DNA of 64,000 nt from Paenibacillus lactis (GCF_017873605.1 NZ_JAGGKI010000010.1:186001-250000); one strand, 5' to 3'. Positions 8,393 through 18,183 are shown, counted from the first letter of the stretch. A program made the numbers and translations. Notes: generated by a model not told the origin, from the letters alone.

Positions 8393-9628
8393 CTATGCTC
8401 TTGCCTCATAGAGCTGGACAATCTCGACGATCGTTTGGACCGCCTGCATCATCGTGTCTGCGGACACGTATTCGTACCGCCCGTGATAGTTCTCCCCGCC
8501 CGTAAATATATTCGGCGTCGGCAGTCCCATGTAGGACAGCTGGGAGCCGTCGGTACCGCCGCGAATCGGCTCGATGATCGGCCGAATGCCCAGGTTCTCC
8601 ATCGCAGCCTTCACAATCTCCACCACTTCGATCACCGGCTCGATTTTCTCGCGCATATTGTAATATTGATCCCGCATTTGCAGCACGATCCGTTCGGCTC
8701 CGTACTTCTGCTGAAGCTCCTCCACAATGGAAGCCAGCTTCGCTTTTCTTTCCTCGAAGCGCTCCCGGTCATGATCGCGAATAATATATCGGAGCTCGGT
8801 CAGCTCGACATCGCCCTCAATGGAGGTGAGATGAAAGAAGCCCTCGTAGCCCTCCGTGAACTCCGGCGCTTCCTCCGCCGGCAGCATGCCGTGCACTTCC
8901 ATCGCAATTTTGGCAGCATTCACCATTTTAGCTTTGGCCGTTCCGGGGTGTACATTCTTTCCTTTGCATGTCACCAGCGCCGCTGCCGCATTGAAGCTTT
9001 CATATTGAAGCTCTCCGACCGGTCCGCCATCCATCGTATACGCATATTTCGCTCCGAAAGCCTCGACATCGAATTTATGCGGTCCCCGGCCGATCTCCTC
9101 ATCCGGCGTGAACGCAACCCGGATCTTCCCGTGCTTCAGCTCCGGATGCTGAATCAGATACGACATGGCAGTCATAATTTCGGCAATCCCGGCTTTATCG
9201 TCGGCGCCAAGCAGCGTTGTCCCATCCGTCGTAATGAGCGTGTGGCCCTTGTAGTTAGCCAGTTCCGGAAAATCTCGCGGAGAGAGCACCACGTTCTGAT
9301 TCGCGTTAAGTACGATATCTCCTCCGTCATAGTCTTCAACGATCTGCGGCTTTACGCCTGCGCCCGTGAAATCCGTTGCCGTATCCACATGCGCCAGGAA
9401 GCCAATCGTCGGGATATCCTTGTCCGTATTCGCCGGCAGGGTAGCCATGACATAACCGTTCTCATCCATCGTCACGTCCTCCATGCCGATCTCCTTCAGC
9501 TCGTCTACAAGCAGACGGCCCAGTGTCAGCTGGCCCGGGGTCGAGGGGCAGGTGTTGCTGGTTTCATCCGACTGGGTATTGATTTGCGCATATCGAATCA
9601 GTCTGTCGATCACTTCTTTTTTCATCAT
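8393..9628 (-). CDS. pepT: Peptidase T (tripeptide aminopeptidase)
   Basis: A 411-residue M20B-family zinc aminopeptidase that releases the N-terminal residue of tripeptides in the cytoplasm. Zinc-site motifs are visible in order: HVDTATDF (His and Asp), GADDKAG (bridging Asp), and DEEIGRG (catalytic Glu), with a C-terminal GGTDGSQLSYMGLP and ENYHGRYEYV (last His ligand). Length matches PepT. On the minus strand GGGAG is followed by TTGAGAATGATG; the ATG at 9628 has the best spacing, with ATG 9625 and TTG 9634 as alternatives. It is a single gene ended by the hairpin at 8186-8220. Confidence 0.93.
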   Translation of the reverse strand: MMKKEVIDRLIRYAQINTQSDETSNTCPSTPGQLTLGRLLVDELKEIGMEDVTMDENGYVMATLPANTDKDIPTIGFLAHVDTATDFTGAGVKPQIVEDYDGGDIVLNANQNVVLSPRDFPELANYKGHTLITTDGTTLLGADDKAGIAEIMTAMSYLIQHPELKHGKIRVAFTPDEEIGRGPHKFDVEAFGAKYAYTMDGGPVGELQYESFNAAAALVTCKGKNVHPGTAKAKMVNAAKIAMEVHGMLPAEEAPEFTEGYEGFFHLTSIEGDVELTELRYIIRDHDRERFEERKAKLASIVEELQQKYGAERIVLQMRDQYYNMREKIEPVIEVVEIVKAAMENLGIRPIIEPIRGGTDGSQLSYMGLPTPNIFTGGENYHGRYEYVSADTMMQAVQTIVEIVQLYEARA

Positions 9629-9880
9629 TCTCAACTCCCGTCATACGTATTTCGATTTTGTACTGTCATATCGTAGCAATTGGACTTGCTGTGGATTGGA
9701 TACCCGGCTCTTTGTATCTATATCGATATTCTTCACTATAAAGTGTCAGGCTAGCCAGCCATCCCTTCCTTAATCATCCATCATTATATCCAGTTGCCGC
9801 CGCTCAGGTCAATTTCACCAGAGGAGAGGGGATGACCCAAAAGATCTTAGATCTGGTGGGATGCCTTCTTTTTCTGTTAG

Positions 9881-10033
9881 GAGGCGCTCCGTTTACGAAT
9901 CGTTCCTTCCATCGCTGCTGCCCCCAAATTTCGGCCTCAAACTTACGAACAGCACCAAGAAAGACTCGGAGACCGGAACAGCTACAGCAAATCGGACCAT
10001 GGCGCCTCGTTCATGCGGATGAAAGAAGATGCG
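9881..10033 (+). pseudogene. Remnant of an IS1182-family transposase
   Basis: In the frame starting at 9881 the translation contains GDRNSYSKSDHGASFMRMKE (about 9967-10026), very like the block of IS1182-type DDE transposases that usually reads RNSYSKTDHDATFMRMKED. The match fades on both sides: upstream is low-similarity sequence after an in-frame stop at 9878, and downstream the frame runs into a hairpin. There are no terminal inverted repeats and no other part of the transposase, so this is a short relic inside the 540-bp gap between pepT and the next gene. A different frame contains an ORF at 9832-10062 with a good ribosome binding site but no recognisable product. Confidence 0.6.
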
Positions 10034-10074
10034 AAATGGCGGTGCAAGGATCACATCCTTAGCACCGCCATTTC
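10033..10074. terminator. Strong hairpin after the transposase remnant
   Basis: A perfect 13-bp stem (GAAATGGCGGTGC at 10033-10045, GCACCGCCATTTC at 10062-10074) encloses a second small stem (AAGGAT/ATCCTT). T-rich sequence follows on the plus strand, so it can end a plus-strand transcript. No plus-strand gene is firmly identified here. Confidence 0.65.
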
Positions 10075-10170
10075 TTCATTTGATACGTTTTTGATCTAAA
10101 AAACAATCTGTCGAGTGAATAAACCTACTATTGCATCAGCTCCCTCGAATACAATAGAACTCCTGCCCCC

Positions 10171-11001
10171 TTATGATTCAGGGAGGATATGAACCGTCAG
10201 TCCATCGAAGGCGCACTGGGCGCCGAATTGACCGACCTCTTCCGCCAATTCATGGTGCGGACCGACGGATTGGTGGGAGAAATGAGTCGCAATGAGCTGT
10301 GTCTGATCGGTAATGGCCCCGATGCGCTTCAGCCGTTCCACCATCCGGCCAAAGTCCGATCGATTGAGGTGCTCTTTTCCGGGAGGACGGTTCCAGATCG
10401 TCCCCTCCAGCACAACGGCGTCAAATCGGCGCCCCTGCAGCGATTCCCATACGTCTTCCTCGTAATACCCGCTATCCGATGCATATAGGAGCGAAGCCTT
10501 CCCATCGTCGATCAGGTAATTCATCGCATCGCCGATCCGCAAGTGATGGCAGGCTGCAATGGCCGTAACCGAATATTCCTTCAGCCGAACCGTTTGCCCC
10601 GGATGAATGATACGCCTTAGAATCCCGGCCCCCTGGTCATTCCCGCCGGTGTCCTCCCATTTCGTCCAAACCGAAGGTCCCGCAAGCATCGTCAGCTCCG
10701 GCAGCTCGGTTGCCAAACGAAACGCTTTGCCCCGGAGCATCAGATTAACGGGATCGAAATGATCGAGGTGGCTATGGGTGATCAATAAGCAGTCCAGGTC
10801 GCGCAGGGCAATGCCCAGCCCGGCACAGGAGGCGAAAATATCCGGCCCAAAATCGATGAGCAGATTATCATTGATTAAGACGCTCTGCCGCCGCCGGTTG
10901 TTATGTCCGCCGTTTTCTCTGGCATGCTCGCACGTCAGGCAGTCACAGAACGGGGAAGGAATTCCTTCCACAGCCCCCGTTCCCAGAAAAGTCAGCTTCA
11001 T
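10171..11001 (-). CDS. Metallo-beta-lactamase-fold hydrolase, PhnP-like
   Basis: A 276-residue cytoplasmic protein of the metallo-beta-lactamase superfamily. The metal motif THSHLDHFDP (HxHxDH) and later single ligands (ACHH, ASDSG, ATHFSHQ) are present. An early Cys pair (CDCLTCEHA, residues about 19-27) is typical of the PhnP group, which cleaves cyclic phosphodiesters; here there is no phn gene, so the substrate is open. AAAGAGGGG precedes the ATG at 11001; the frame is open upstream but without another site. It is the last gene of the LacI-headed sugar operon, 70 bp behind the DUF4091 gene. Confidence 0.8.
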   Translation of the reverse strand: MKLTFLGTGAVEGIPSPFCDCLTCEHARENGGHNNRRRQSVLINDNLLIDFGPDIFASCAGLGIALRDLDCLLITHSHLDHFDPVNLMLRGKAFRLATELPELTMLAGPSVWTKWEDTGGNDQGAGILRRIIHPGQTVRLKEYSVTAIAACHHLRIGDAMNYLIDDGKASLLYASDSGYYEEDVWESLQGRRFDAVVLEGTIWNRPPGKEHLNRSDFGRMVERLKRIGAITDQTQLIATHFSHQSVGPHHELAEEVGQFGAQCAFDGLTVHILPES

Positions 11002-11071
11002 GCGTTCCCCTCTTTTTATCAAAATGGAGTTGCTAGGTACCCGATTGATAAGCTGCTCCGCCACACCTGCC

Positions 11072-13432
11072 TCACGGTGTCATCGGATCCTGAGGCGCGG
11101 CAGAAGTAAACCGGAAGTTGTCGAAATACAGGGTCTGCGGAGCCGACTGGCGCCACATCCAGATCTCAATGCCCTTGATCCGGCTGAGGTCCAAATTCAC
11201 CTGCCGAAGCGGAATGCTAACGGTTTCGCCGCTGCCTGCGCGAATATACTGCATGAAGGTATCATCGCTTTTCCCGTCCAGCTGATGGAACTTGACGTAG
11301 AATTGTACCGTCTCGCCAGGATTGAACACGTCGAACTCCAGCGTCTCGAATGCCGACCAGTCGCTGCTGCGGAATCCTTTCCCTGCATCAAACAACCGCA
11401 AATTCGGAAAATTCACGTTTGCCGAAAACACAGCCTTCATGGAGTAGGTCCCCTCGGTGACATTCACCTTGGCAAGATCGGTATCCACCGTCTGGGATGT
11501 GAAGCGGTTGATCGCTTCATCGGTTTCGGCATCGTTTAAAGCGACCGTATACGGAGCATGGGTTTCATAAACGACAAGGGTCCGATTCACGGTTTTGGAC
11601 GATCCGTCCTTGCTCACGACGATATCCAGCTCTTGGGCTCCGGGATCCAGGCTTAGCACCAGCGAAAATTGATCGTGCTCTGCTCCCTCAGCGGTTATCG
11701 GCGCTTGCTGTCCGTTCACCGTTACCTCCGAGCCTTTCTCCGCATAGATCGAAACCTCGCGGCTTCCGTCCGCTGGGCTGCCGACCGTAACCAATACCGG
11801 CGCACCCTCCGAAGCGGTAACGATCTCCTGTGCAATCTCGCTTCGTACCTGCATCACCTTCTCGGGGTTCTCTTCGAAAGTTTTGATGTTCTCATACAAT
11901 CGGTCATAGAATGGGCGCATCGCATCCCGATACGGGAAGGCGTCCGCTATGCCCAGCTTCGAGGCAGCTTCACGCAGCTTCTGCTCATACAGCCACAGAT
12001 ACTCGTAATCCTCCATGCTCTCGCGGAGCACTTCCAGACGGATCGTGCCAATCGGGCCGTCGACGCCTACTTCCGTTCCGGGATAAAACAAATATCCATC
12101 GCCGTTCGCCCCGGGGAATGCCAGCGGATCGGTCCATACATCACGGCTGACGTATTTCTTCTGGGCGGCATCATACTTCTGGAACTGGGTCGTCGCCCAA
12201 TATAACGTGCCCTCCACGCCGTAATCGCGCTGCATCCAGGTTAACAGCCGCGTTCCGACCAAGTCATCATCCAGATGATAGGAAGGGAACGGATGCTTCG
12301 GCTTCACATAGGTGTACCACCAGACCGAATCGCCGGCGGCCTGCCGCTCCTTGGCGAAAGCCTCGTCGAACTTTTCAATATCCGCTACCCAAATATCCAC
12401 ATCCCCGACTAATTCATCGACCGGCTGAATCGTAACGAGATGCGGAACATCGGGAGCCGCCTGTTCGAGAGCATCGTTGATCTGCTTCACACGGGCATAT
12501 TTATCGCGTGTCGGTTCATCGATCTCGGACACATAATAATACGCTTTAGACAGCAGGCCTGCCTCCCTTAAACGATCCACCAGCTGCTTGTTCCGCTGTA
12601 TATCCGGCTGCCCGTCAGCCGTCCGATAATACGGCAAGCGGTAGGCGGATATTCTCGGATCGTTTACATACTTTGGCGCCCGTTCAACGTAGCTGTTGAT
12701 GTCGGAGTCCGGAATCGGCAAGTATCCCGGCGTCAGGCGGTGCTCAACGGATGCGTAGTAGTACTTCTCGATGTACTTCCATGCCTCCTCGCCCACGACA
12801 TTGCCGTGCGCTTCCTGAACCGGTCCGCCCCAGACCCCGAAATTGGTTTTGGCGTGGCTCTCATCGGTAAGCTCGAAATCCCATACGGTGAGTTCGATTG
12901 GGATTCGGACCGGATTTCCTGTTTCGTGCAGTGTCATTTCTCCAGTATACGTACCGGGATGCTGCCCTTTGGGCACATAGACTTTGAACCAGATCCCTTG
13001 ATTATGTCCTTCGGCTACTTCCAATTGCTGATTCAACGGGATCAAGGCATCCGGATACCAGCCTTTCGGATAAGCCGGCGTTGTGGAAGTCTTTACTTCA
13101 ATGTAATGCTGTTTGAACAATTGAATATGCTCTCGGCCGATTTTGGCGCTTCCGTCCGTAAGCTTCAGATCGCTCATGGATACCTGCAGCTTGCGTAGTG
13201 GTTGATTGGCTTTCACGATGACCTGGCCGCTCTCATATTCATTGCGTGCGGCTCCGATCCGAATGCTGGAATTGGTTTCGCCCGGAAAAGCCTGATCCCG
13301 CATCACCTTCTCCGTATTGGTCGGCACCCAAACATCGAACAGGTCGCCCTGGCTAGCCGCGGCCGAACCGGGCAGGAAAGACGTCAACAGCAGCATCACC
13401 GACAGCAGAGACAAGCAAGCCTTTTTCCACAT
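11072..13432 (-). CDS. Secreted DUF4091 (GH123-like) glycan-active protein
   Basis: A 786-residue exported protein. Residues 1-26 form a Sec signal peptide ending SAAAS. Next come a beta-rich N-terminal domain, a central TIM-barrel-like region, and the DUF4091 signature near 480-500 (RLEVLRESMEDYEYLWLYEQ). Residues about 560-640 look like a bacterial Ig-like or carbohydrate-binding domain, and the last 130 residues (ending with ..WRQSAPQTLYFDNFRF) resemble a carbohydrate-binding module. DUF4091 proteins are related to GH123 N-acetylgalactosaminidases, so a glycosidase is likely; the acidic residues cannot be assigned here. Its gene follows the binding-protein gene by 12 bp, so the operon imports what this enzyme releases. 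Confidence 0.82.
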   Translation of the reverse strand: MWKKACLSLLSVMLLLTSFLPGSAAASQGDLFDVWVPTNTEKVMRDQAFPGETNSSIRIGAARNEYESGQVIVKANQPLRKLQVSMSDLKLTDGSAKIGREHIQLFKQHYIEVKTSTTPAYPKGWYPDALIPLNQQLEVAEGHNQGIWFKVYVPKGQHPGTYTGEMTLHETGNPVRIPIELTVWDFELTDESHAKTNFGVWGGPVQEAHGNVVGEEAWKYIEKYYYASVEHRLTPGYLPIPDSDINSYVERAPKYVNDPRISAYRLPYYRTADGQPDIQRNKQLVDRLREAGLLSKAYYYVSEIDEPTRDKYARVKQINDALEQAAPDVPHLVTIQPVDELVGDVDIWVADIEKFDEAFAKERQAAGDSVWWYTYVKPKHPFPSYHLDDDLVGTRLLTWMQRDYGVEGTLYWATTQFQKYDAAQKKYVSRDVWTDPLAFPGANGDGYLFYPGTEVGVDGPIGTIRLEVLRESMEDYEYLWLYEQKLREAASKLGIADAFPYRDAMRPFYDRLYENIKTFEENPEKVMQVRSEIAQEIVTASEGAPVLVTVGSPADGSREVSIYAEKGSEVTVNGQQAPITAEGAEHDQFSLVLSLDPGAQELDIVVSKDGSSKTVNRTLVVYETHAPYTVALNDAETDEAINRFTSQTVDTDLAKVNVTEGTYSMKAVFSANVNFPNLRLFDAGKGFRSSDWSAFETLEFDVFNPGETVQFYVKFHQLDGKSDDTFMQYIRAGSGETVSIPLRQVNLDLSRIKGIEIWMWRQSAPQTLYFDNFRFTSAAPQDPMTP

Positions 13433-13444
13433 CCTATCGCCCTC

Positions 13445-15046
13445 CTACTCGGCCTTGTACCGATTATATGCAGCTGTATAGATTTCGAGATACTGCGACA
13501 ATCCCATTCTCTCAATGGTGCTTACATATTTATCCCATTCGCTGAACGGTACATCGCCTACAACAAATTTGGCCGTCATTTCATCAACATACTTATTGAT
13601 GTCCGTATGAAGCGGCGTGAACTGGGTAAGCTCCTCCTGGGTATACGTAAACTGCGGCCATACCTCCTCCGGCCACTGGCCTTCAACTTTCGCCGCGGCT
13701 GCGAGGCTTGGCTCTGTCGCTTCACCGGCCTTGAAGGTTTTGTCCGTCAGCATCGCCGGGTAGAACCCGCCTGCCCATGAGACGAATTTTGACTGCTCCT
13801 TCAGCGCTTCCTCGGTATATTCAATCGAACCGTCAGGGTTCTCTACATAACTGACATCCTTCACGCCCATGAAGAACAGCTTGCTGCCCTCCTCGCTGTA
13901 GAAGTGGTCAATCCAGCGGACCGTCGCTTCCGGATGCTGATTTTTATCGGTGATGACAAAAGCCCCGACATCGATCAGCGGAGAACGCGCTCTTGAGAAA
14001 ATCTGGTCGCCGTAAGGTCCCTTAAGCGTCGGAGCCCCTACAAAATGCTCGATCGTTACCCCGCCAATCGCATGCGGACTGTTGGTTTCCGCGGAGCCGA
14101 CAAGCCCTTCATCCATCAGAGCGTTCACCTGTGGACCTTCGATGGTCATGATATCCTGAACCATGAGGCCTTCCTTGTACAGCTTATTCAAGTATTCCAG
14201 CACTTCTTTGTATCTCGGATCGGTAGGGATGAACCGAAGTTTACCGGACTGCGGATCCATATCCACCCGTCCATGAATATTCCCCCGGTTGCCGAGCCCC
14301 CACGCTCCCTTCAGTTCATCGAGCAAGGATCCAATGCCGCTTGCGGCATACGGAATTTCGTCCGCCTTGCCGTTCTTGTTCGGGTCCTGGGTCTTGACCG
14401 CCTTCAAGTATTCGTAATATTCGTCCGTCGTTTCGGGCTCCTTCATGCCGAGCGCGTCCAGAAACGCTTGGTTGTACCACAGCTTGGTTCCAATAAGCAC
14501 CGATTTAAAGTTCGGGTCATAAAACGTCGGGAAGGAATAGATGTTGCCGTCAGGCATCGTCATTCCTTTCTTGACCTCCGGATGCTCCTCCAGGAGCTTC
14601 TTGAAATTCGGCGCATACTGGTCGATCAAATCATTAAGCGGAATAAAAATGCCCTGGCCTCCATAATTCATCAAATCATTCGCAGACAGCCGCGCCGTGT
14701 GGAAGGCATCCGGATAATCGCCGCCGGAGAGCACCAGATTCCGCTTCTCCGCCAGACTCTCTGCAGGCGTCAATTGAAAATCGACTTCGATGTTCGTCTG
14801 CTTGGCATATTCCTTCCATACCGGGAGCGAGTTCCAGTCCGCTGGAGCCGAAGCGGCTTTCCCTGCGAAGAACGTAAGCTTGATAGGCTCCTCCACGATC
14901 GGAAACCCTGTAGGATTTACAGCCGTTTGCTCCTTAGGCTCCTCCTCCGCCGCCGGCTTTCCTCCGCTGCCGCAGGCGGTTGCCAGACTTGCGGTCAACA
15001 CGCCTGTGAGCAGGACTTTAGTGAACCGCTTGAAATGATTCCCCAT
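13445..15046 (-). CDS. Sugar ABC transporter binding lipoprotein (LplA-like)
   Basis: A 533-residue extracellular solute-binding protein family 1 lipoprotein, with a signal sequence ending in SLATAC and a Cys at about 25. The length (over 500) and features such as PVWKEYAKQTNIEVDFQ and KNGKADEIPYA are those of the large LplA-type proteins of Paenibacillus polysaccharide transporters. It delivers oligosaccharides to the LplB/LplC permeases encoded directly upstream. No ATPase gene is present in the operon, as is usual because a shared MsmX-type ATPase serves many such systems. Confidence 0.88.
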   Translation of the reverse strand: MGNHFKRFTKVLLTGVLTASLATACGSGGKPAAEEEPKEQTAVNPTGFPIVEEPIKLTFFAGKAASAPADWNSLPVWKEYAKQTNIEVDFQLTPAESLAEKRNLVLSGGDYPDAFHTARLSANDLMNYGGQGIFIPLNDLIDQYAPNFKKLLEEHPEVKKGMTMPDGNIYSFPTFYDPNFKSVLIGTKLWYNQAFLDALGMKEPETTDEYYEYLKAVKTQDPNKNGKADEIPYAASGIGSLLDELKGAWGLGNRGNIHGRVDMDPQSGKLRFIPTDPRYKEVLEYLNKLYKEGLMVQDIMTIEGPQVNALMDEGLVGSAETNSPHAIGGVTIEHFVGAPTLKGPYGDQIFSRARSPLIDVGAFVITDKNQHPEATVRWIDHFYSEEGSKLFFMGVKDVSYVENPDGSIEYTEEALKEQSKFVSWAGGFYPAMLTDKTFKAGEATEPSLAAAAKVEGQWPEEVWPQFTYTQEELTQFTPLHTDINKYVDEMTAKFVVGDVPFSEWDKYVSTIERMGLSQYLEIYTAAYNRYKAE

Positions 15047-15098
15047 CTTTTCTCAGACCTCCACTTTTCGAAATATATTGCGAAACAAGAGCCGTTTT

Positions 15099-15980
15099 CT
15101 AACCCTTGAGAGCGCCGATCATCATACCCTTGACAAAATACTTCTGAAGGAACGGGTACAGCAGCAGTACAGGTAAATTGGCCACTATGACGATGGCGTA
15201 TTTAATCGCCTCGGCCTCCATCAGATGCTTCTGCACCGATAAATCCATGCTTCCGGCCATCTGGTCCACTTGGGATTTGATCAGGATTTCCCTTAAGAAC
15301 AGCTGCAGCGGGTATTTATCCCGATCATTCAGATAGATGAGTGCGTTGAAGTAGGAATTCCAGTGCCCCACGCTGTAAAACAAAATCATAACCGCGATGA
15401 TCGGCATGGAGAGCGGGAGCACGATTCTCCACAGCGTCTGCATATTGGAGCAGCCGTCGATCGAGGCCGATTCCTGAATCTCATTCGGAATGGAGGTCTG
15501 GAAGAAGGTGCGCATGATGATGATGTTCCACACCGATACCGCGCCCGGAATGATCAGCGCCCACATCGTGTTGATCATCCCGAGGTTTTTTACGAGCAAA
15601 TACGTTGGGATGAGGCCGCCGCTGAAAAACATCGTGAATACGATGTAAGCCGTGATGACATTCCGACCCGCGAAATCTTTGCGCGATAACGGATAGGCTG
15701 CAAATATGGTCATAACCAGATTGATTGCGGTGCCCACCAATGTGTACAGCAGCGTGTTCGCATAGCCGGTCCATATTTCCTTATTCGCAAAAACCAGCTC
15801 GTAGCCGATAAAGGACAAATCCTTCGGAAACAGCCACATTTCTCCTCTCGATACGGTGAGCGGGTCGCTGATCGAGGCGCTGACGACAAAAATCAGCGGA
15901 TACAGGACAAGCAGCAGGATAATGGACAGCAAGATATAAATTACGATGAGTGTCATACGATCCTGGACGGATTCTTTCAC
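15099..15980 (-). CDS. Sugar ABC transporter permease (LplC/YtcP-like)
   Basis: A 293-residue, six-TM permease of the MalG type. The EAA loop reads EIQESASIDGCSNMQTLWRI, where family members have EAAxIDGA; the end MMIGALKG is typical of LplC. GTG at 15980 is taken as start because AAGGAGGGGATCAGG precedes it; an in-frame ATG at 16013 lies inside the preceding gene. It pairs with the permease encoded 13 bp upstream. Confidence 0.9.
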   Translation of the reverse strand: MKESVQDRMTLIVIYILLSIILLLVLYPLIFVVSASISDPLTVSRGEMWLFPKDLSFIGYELVFANKEIWTGYANTLLYTLVGTAINLVMTIFAAYPLSRKDFAGRNVITAYIVFTMFFSGGLIPTYLLVKNLGMINTMWALIIPGAVSVWNIIIMRTFFQTSIPNEIQESASIDGCSNMQTLWRIVLPLSMPIIAVMILFYSVGHWNSYFNALIYLNDRDKYPLQLFLREILIKSQVDQMAGSMDLSVQKHLMEAEAIKYAIVIVANLPVLLLYPFLQKYFVKGMMIGALKG

Positions 15981-15993
15981 CCTGATCCCCTCC

Positions 15994-16953
15994 TTACCAT
16001 AAGCTAGTTTCATTGACTTTTTTGGCGATTCGGTTCACAAGCACGAGCAGCACCAGATTAACCAAGGAGTTAAACAAGCCGACCGCGGCGGAGAAGCTGT
16101 ACTGGGCTCCCAGAATCCCCTGTGTATACACATAGGTGGAGATCACTTCGGAGCTCTCGATATTCAGATCGTTCTGCATCAGATAAATTTTTTCAAAGCC
16201 GATGCCCATGATCTGCCCGACATTTAAAATAAGCAGAATGACGACGGTTGGCATAATGCCGGGCAGGTTGATCTTCCATATCCGCTGGAGCCTGCTCGCT
16301 CCATCCACTTTGGCCGCTTCGTGCAGCGTCGGGTCGATTCCGGCGAGCGCCGCAAGATAAATGATGGAGCTCCATCCCATGCCCTGCCATACACCCGAAA
16401 ATACATAAATCGATTTGAACCATTCAGGTTCCGTCATGAATGAGATGCGTTCACCGCCAAAAAAGGCGATAAGGTGGTTAATGATGCCGTTCTGAGGTGA
16501 GAGAAAAATGATGATGAGTCCTACCATGACGACCGTTGATAGGAAATGGGGGGCGTATGTAACCGTTTGGACAAAACGCTTGAAATGCCGGTTGCCTACT
16601 TCATTGAGCAAGAGTGCCAGGATAAGCGGAATCGGAAATCCGATGGCCAGCTGATACAAGCTGATCCCGAGCGTATTCAGAATCAATCGGTCGAAATAAA
16701 AGCTGTTAAAAAAACGCTCGAAATGATCAAACCCGATCCATTCGCTGGCCCATATCCCCTTAGCCGCCACAAAGTTTTTGAACGCGATTTGTATGCCGTA
16801 CATCGGCAGGTAATCAAAGATAAAGAAATAAAGAACGACGGGAGTAATGAGCAAATATAATTCCCAATTTTTACGGAATGTTCGGCGAAACGCCCTCCAC
16901 TTCGCGGGCACGGCTTCTCGGGCCTCCGTTCGCCTGGCAGGTGCTGTATTCAC
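15994..16953 (-). CDS. Sugar ABC transporter permease (LplB-like)
   Basis: A 319-residue, six-TM permease of the MalF type. The LplB hallmark LPMYGIQIAFKNF follows the first TM segment, and the EAA loop reads LHEAAKVDGASRLQRIWKI. GTG start at 16953 is backed by AAGGAGGGGG nine bases upstream. It lies between the oxidoreductase gene (54 bp gap) and the second permease gene in the sugar operon. Confidence 0.9.
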   Translation of the reverse strand: MNTAPARRTEAREAVPAKWRAFRRTFRKNWELYLLITPVVLYFFIFDYLPMYGIQIAFKNFVAAKGIWASEWIGFDHFERFFNSFYFDRLILNTLGISLYQLAIGFPIPLILALLLNEVGNRHFKRFVQTVTYAPHFLSTVVMVGLIIIFLSPQNGIINHLIAFFGGERISFMTEPEWFKSIYVFSGVWQGMGWSSIIYLAALAGIDPTLHEAAKVDGASRLQRIWKINLPGIMPTVVILLILNVGQIMGIGFEKIYLMQNDLNIESSEVISTYVYTQGILGAQYSFSAAVGLFNSLVNLVLLVLVNRIAKKVNETSLW

Positions 16954-17007
16954 TAAGAATCCCCCTCCTTCGCATCGTTGGAGCGTGTGGTTCTATCGGC
17001 ATGTCGA

Positions 17008-18183
17008 TCAAGTCCCGGATAGGCTGCTCTTCTGTCCAAGCATCCAGGGCTCCGGCTCCTTTACATAAACTAACTGCCCCCCCTTTCTCATCGATTCCGT
17101 TGCGGCTACGCCGACCGCTACGCTCATGCGGCCTGCGATCGGTTCGGCGATGGGCTCCTTATTTTGCAGAATCATATCCAGAAAATCCTCGCAAATGATC
17201 GGATCGGCTCCGTTATGCGAACCCTCGGCTTTCTTAATCTCGTAAATCTTATCCGATAGATCACGCCAGGTTTGGGACTTGCGCGTTTTGACGTAAACCC
17301 GCTGTGCGATCTCATCATTCTCGATGCGGCCCTCGGTGCCGATAATGGTGTAGTTCCGCTGATAGTCAGGCGTGAAATGACACTGCATATACGAGGCTTT
17401 GATCCCCCCGTCCAGCTCCATTAACACCATGCTGTTGTCCTCCACGTCGATTTCCTCGCGAAAAGCGCATTGCACAAGCGGGCCCGAACGGTATTCGGGA
17501 CAAGTCGCTTTTTCGCCGCATTCCGGGCACGTAAGCTCATTCGGCTTCGTTCCGCCAAAATAATCCACCCCGCCGAAAGCGGCTACTTTCTTCGTATATC
17601 GCCCGGTCAGCCAGTGAATCAGGTCGATATCGTGGGAAGCCTTCTGCAGCAGAAGCGAGGTTGTATTCCTTGAGCTGCCGTGCCAGCTGTGATAGTAGTA
17701 ATCGCTGCCCAAGCCTACGAAATGTCGAACCCATACCGACTTCACCTCTCCGATCTCCCCGCTGTCGACAATCTCCTTCATCGTGCGGTACATATTCATA
17801 TAGCGCATATTAAAACCGATCATGAAATGTTTCCCTGATTGGGCCCAAGCAGTCAATATCCGGTCACAGCCTTCGACCGTAATGGATAACGGCTTCTCGC
17901 AGTACACATGCTTTCCGGCCTGCAGCGCTGCAACCGCGATTTCATCATGGCTGTCATCAGGGGTTGTAATTACGATCGCATCAATATCTTCCCGCTGCAG
18001 CAGCTCCCTGTAATCCAGAGTAACCGCCGCCTCGGGGTTAATATTTTGTTGAAATTTGGTTAGTCTGAGAGGATCCGTATCCGCACCTACAACGACGAGG
18101 GATCTCCCGTTTGGCTGATGCCAATACTTCGTAAACCCCGATCTCCAACCCAGTCCAATAATTCCTAATCGAATTTGATTCAT
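17008..18183 (-). CDS. Gfo/Idh/MocA-family oxidoreductase with a cysteine cluster
   Basis: A 391-residue NAD(P)-dependent sugar oxidoreductase. The Rossmann motif is at residues 7-12 (GIIGLGW), with the family motif HVYCEKPLSI near 95. An insertion near residues 215-245 holds four cysteines (TCPECGEKATC... and ...VQCAF), resembling a structural zinc site. It is the first gene after the LacI regulator and before the transport genes, so it probably oxidises or epimerises the imported sugar. A LacI-like operator lies at 18207-18220 between it and lacI. Confidence 0.85.
   Translation of the reverse strand: MNQIRLGIIGLGWRSGFTKYWHQPNGRSLVVVGADTDPLRLTKFQQNINPEAAVTLDYRELLQREDIDAIVITTPDDSHDEIAVAALQAGKHVYCEKPLSITVEGCDRILTAWAQSGKHFMIGFNMRYMNMYRTMKEIVDSGEIGEVKSVWVRHFVGLGSDYYYHSWHGSSRNTTSLLLQKASHDIDLIHWLTGRYTKKVAAFGGVDYFGGTKPNELTCPECGEKATCPEYRSGPLVQCAFREEIDVEDNSMVLMELDGGIKASYMQCHFTPDYQRNYTIIGTEGRIENDEIAQRVYVKTRKSQTWRDLSDKIYEIKKAEGSHNGADPIICEDFLDMILQNKEPIAEPIAGRMSVAVGVAATESMRKGGQLVYVKEPEPWMLGQKSSLSGT

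Noticed and set aside
8204..9676. A 490-codon plus-strand open frame opposite pepT
   Set aside because: It is fully antisense to a clear peptidase T, has an arginine/leucine-rich composition typical of shadow frames and no domain.
9832..10062. A 76-codon ORF with a good ribosome binding site
   Set aside because: It overlaps the transposase relic in another frame, runs into the hairpin and shows no protein-like conservation; noted within the relic entry instead.
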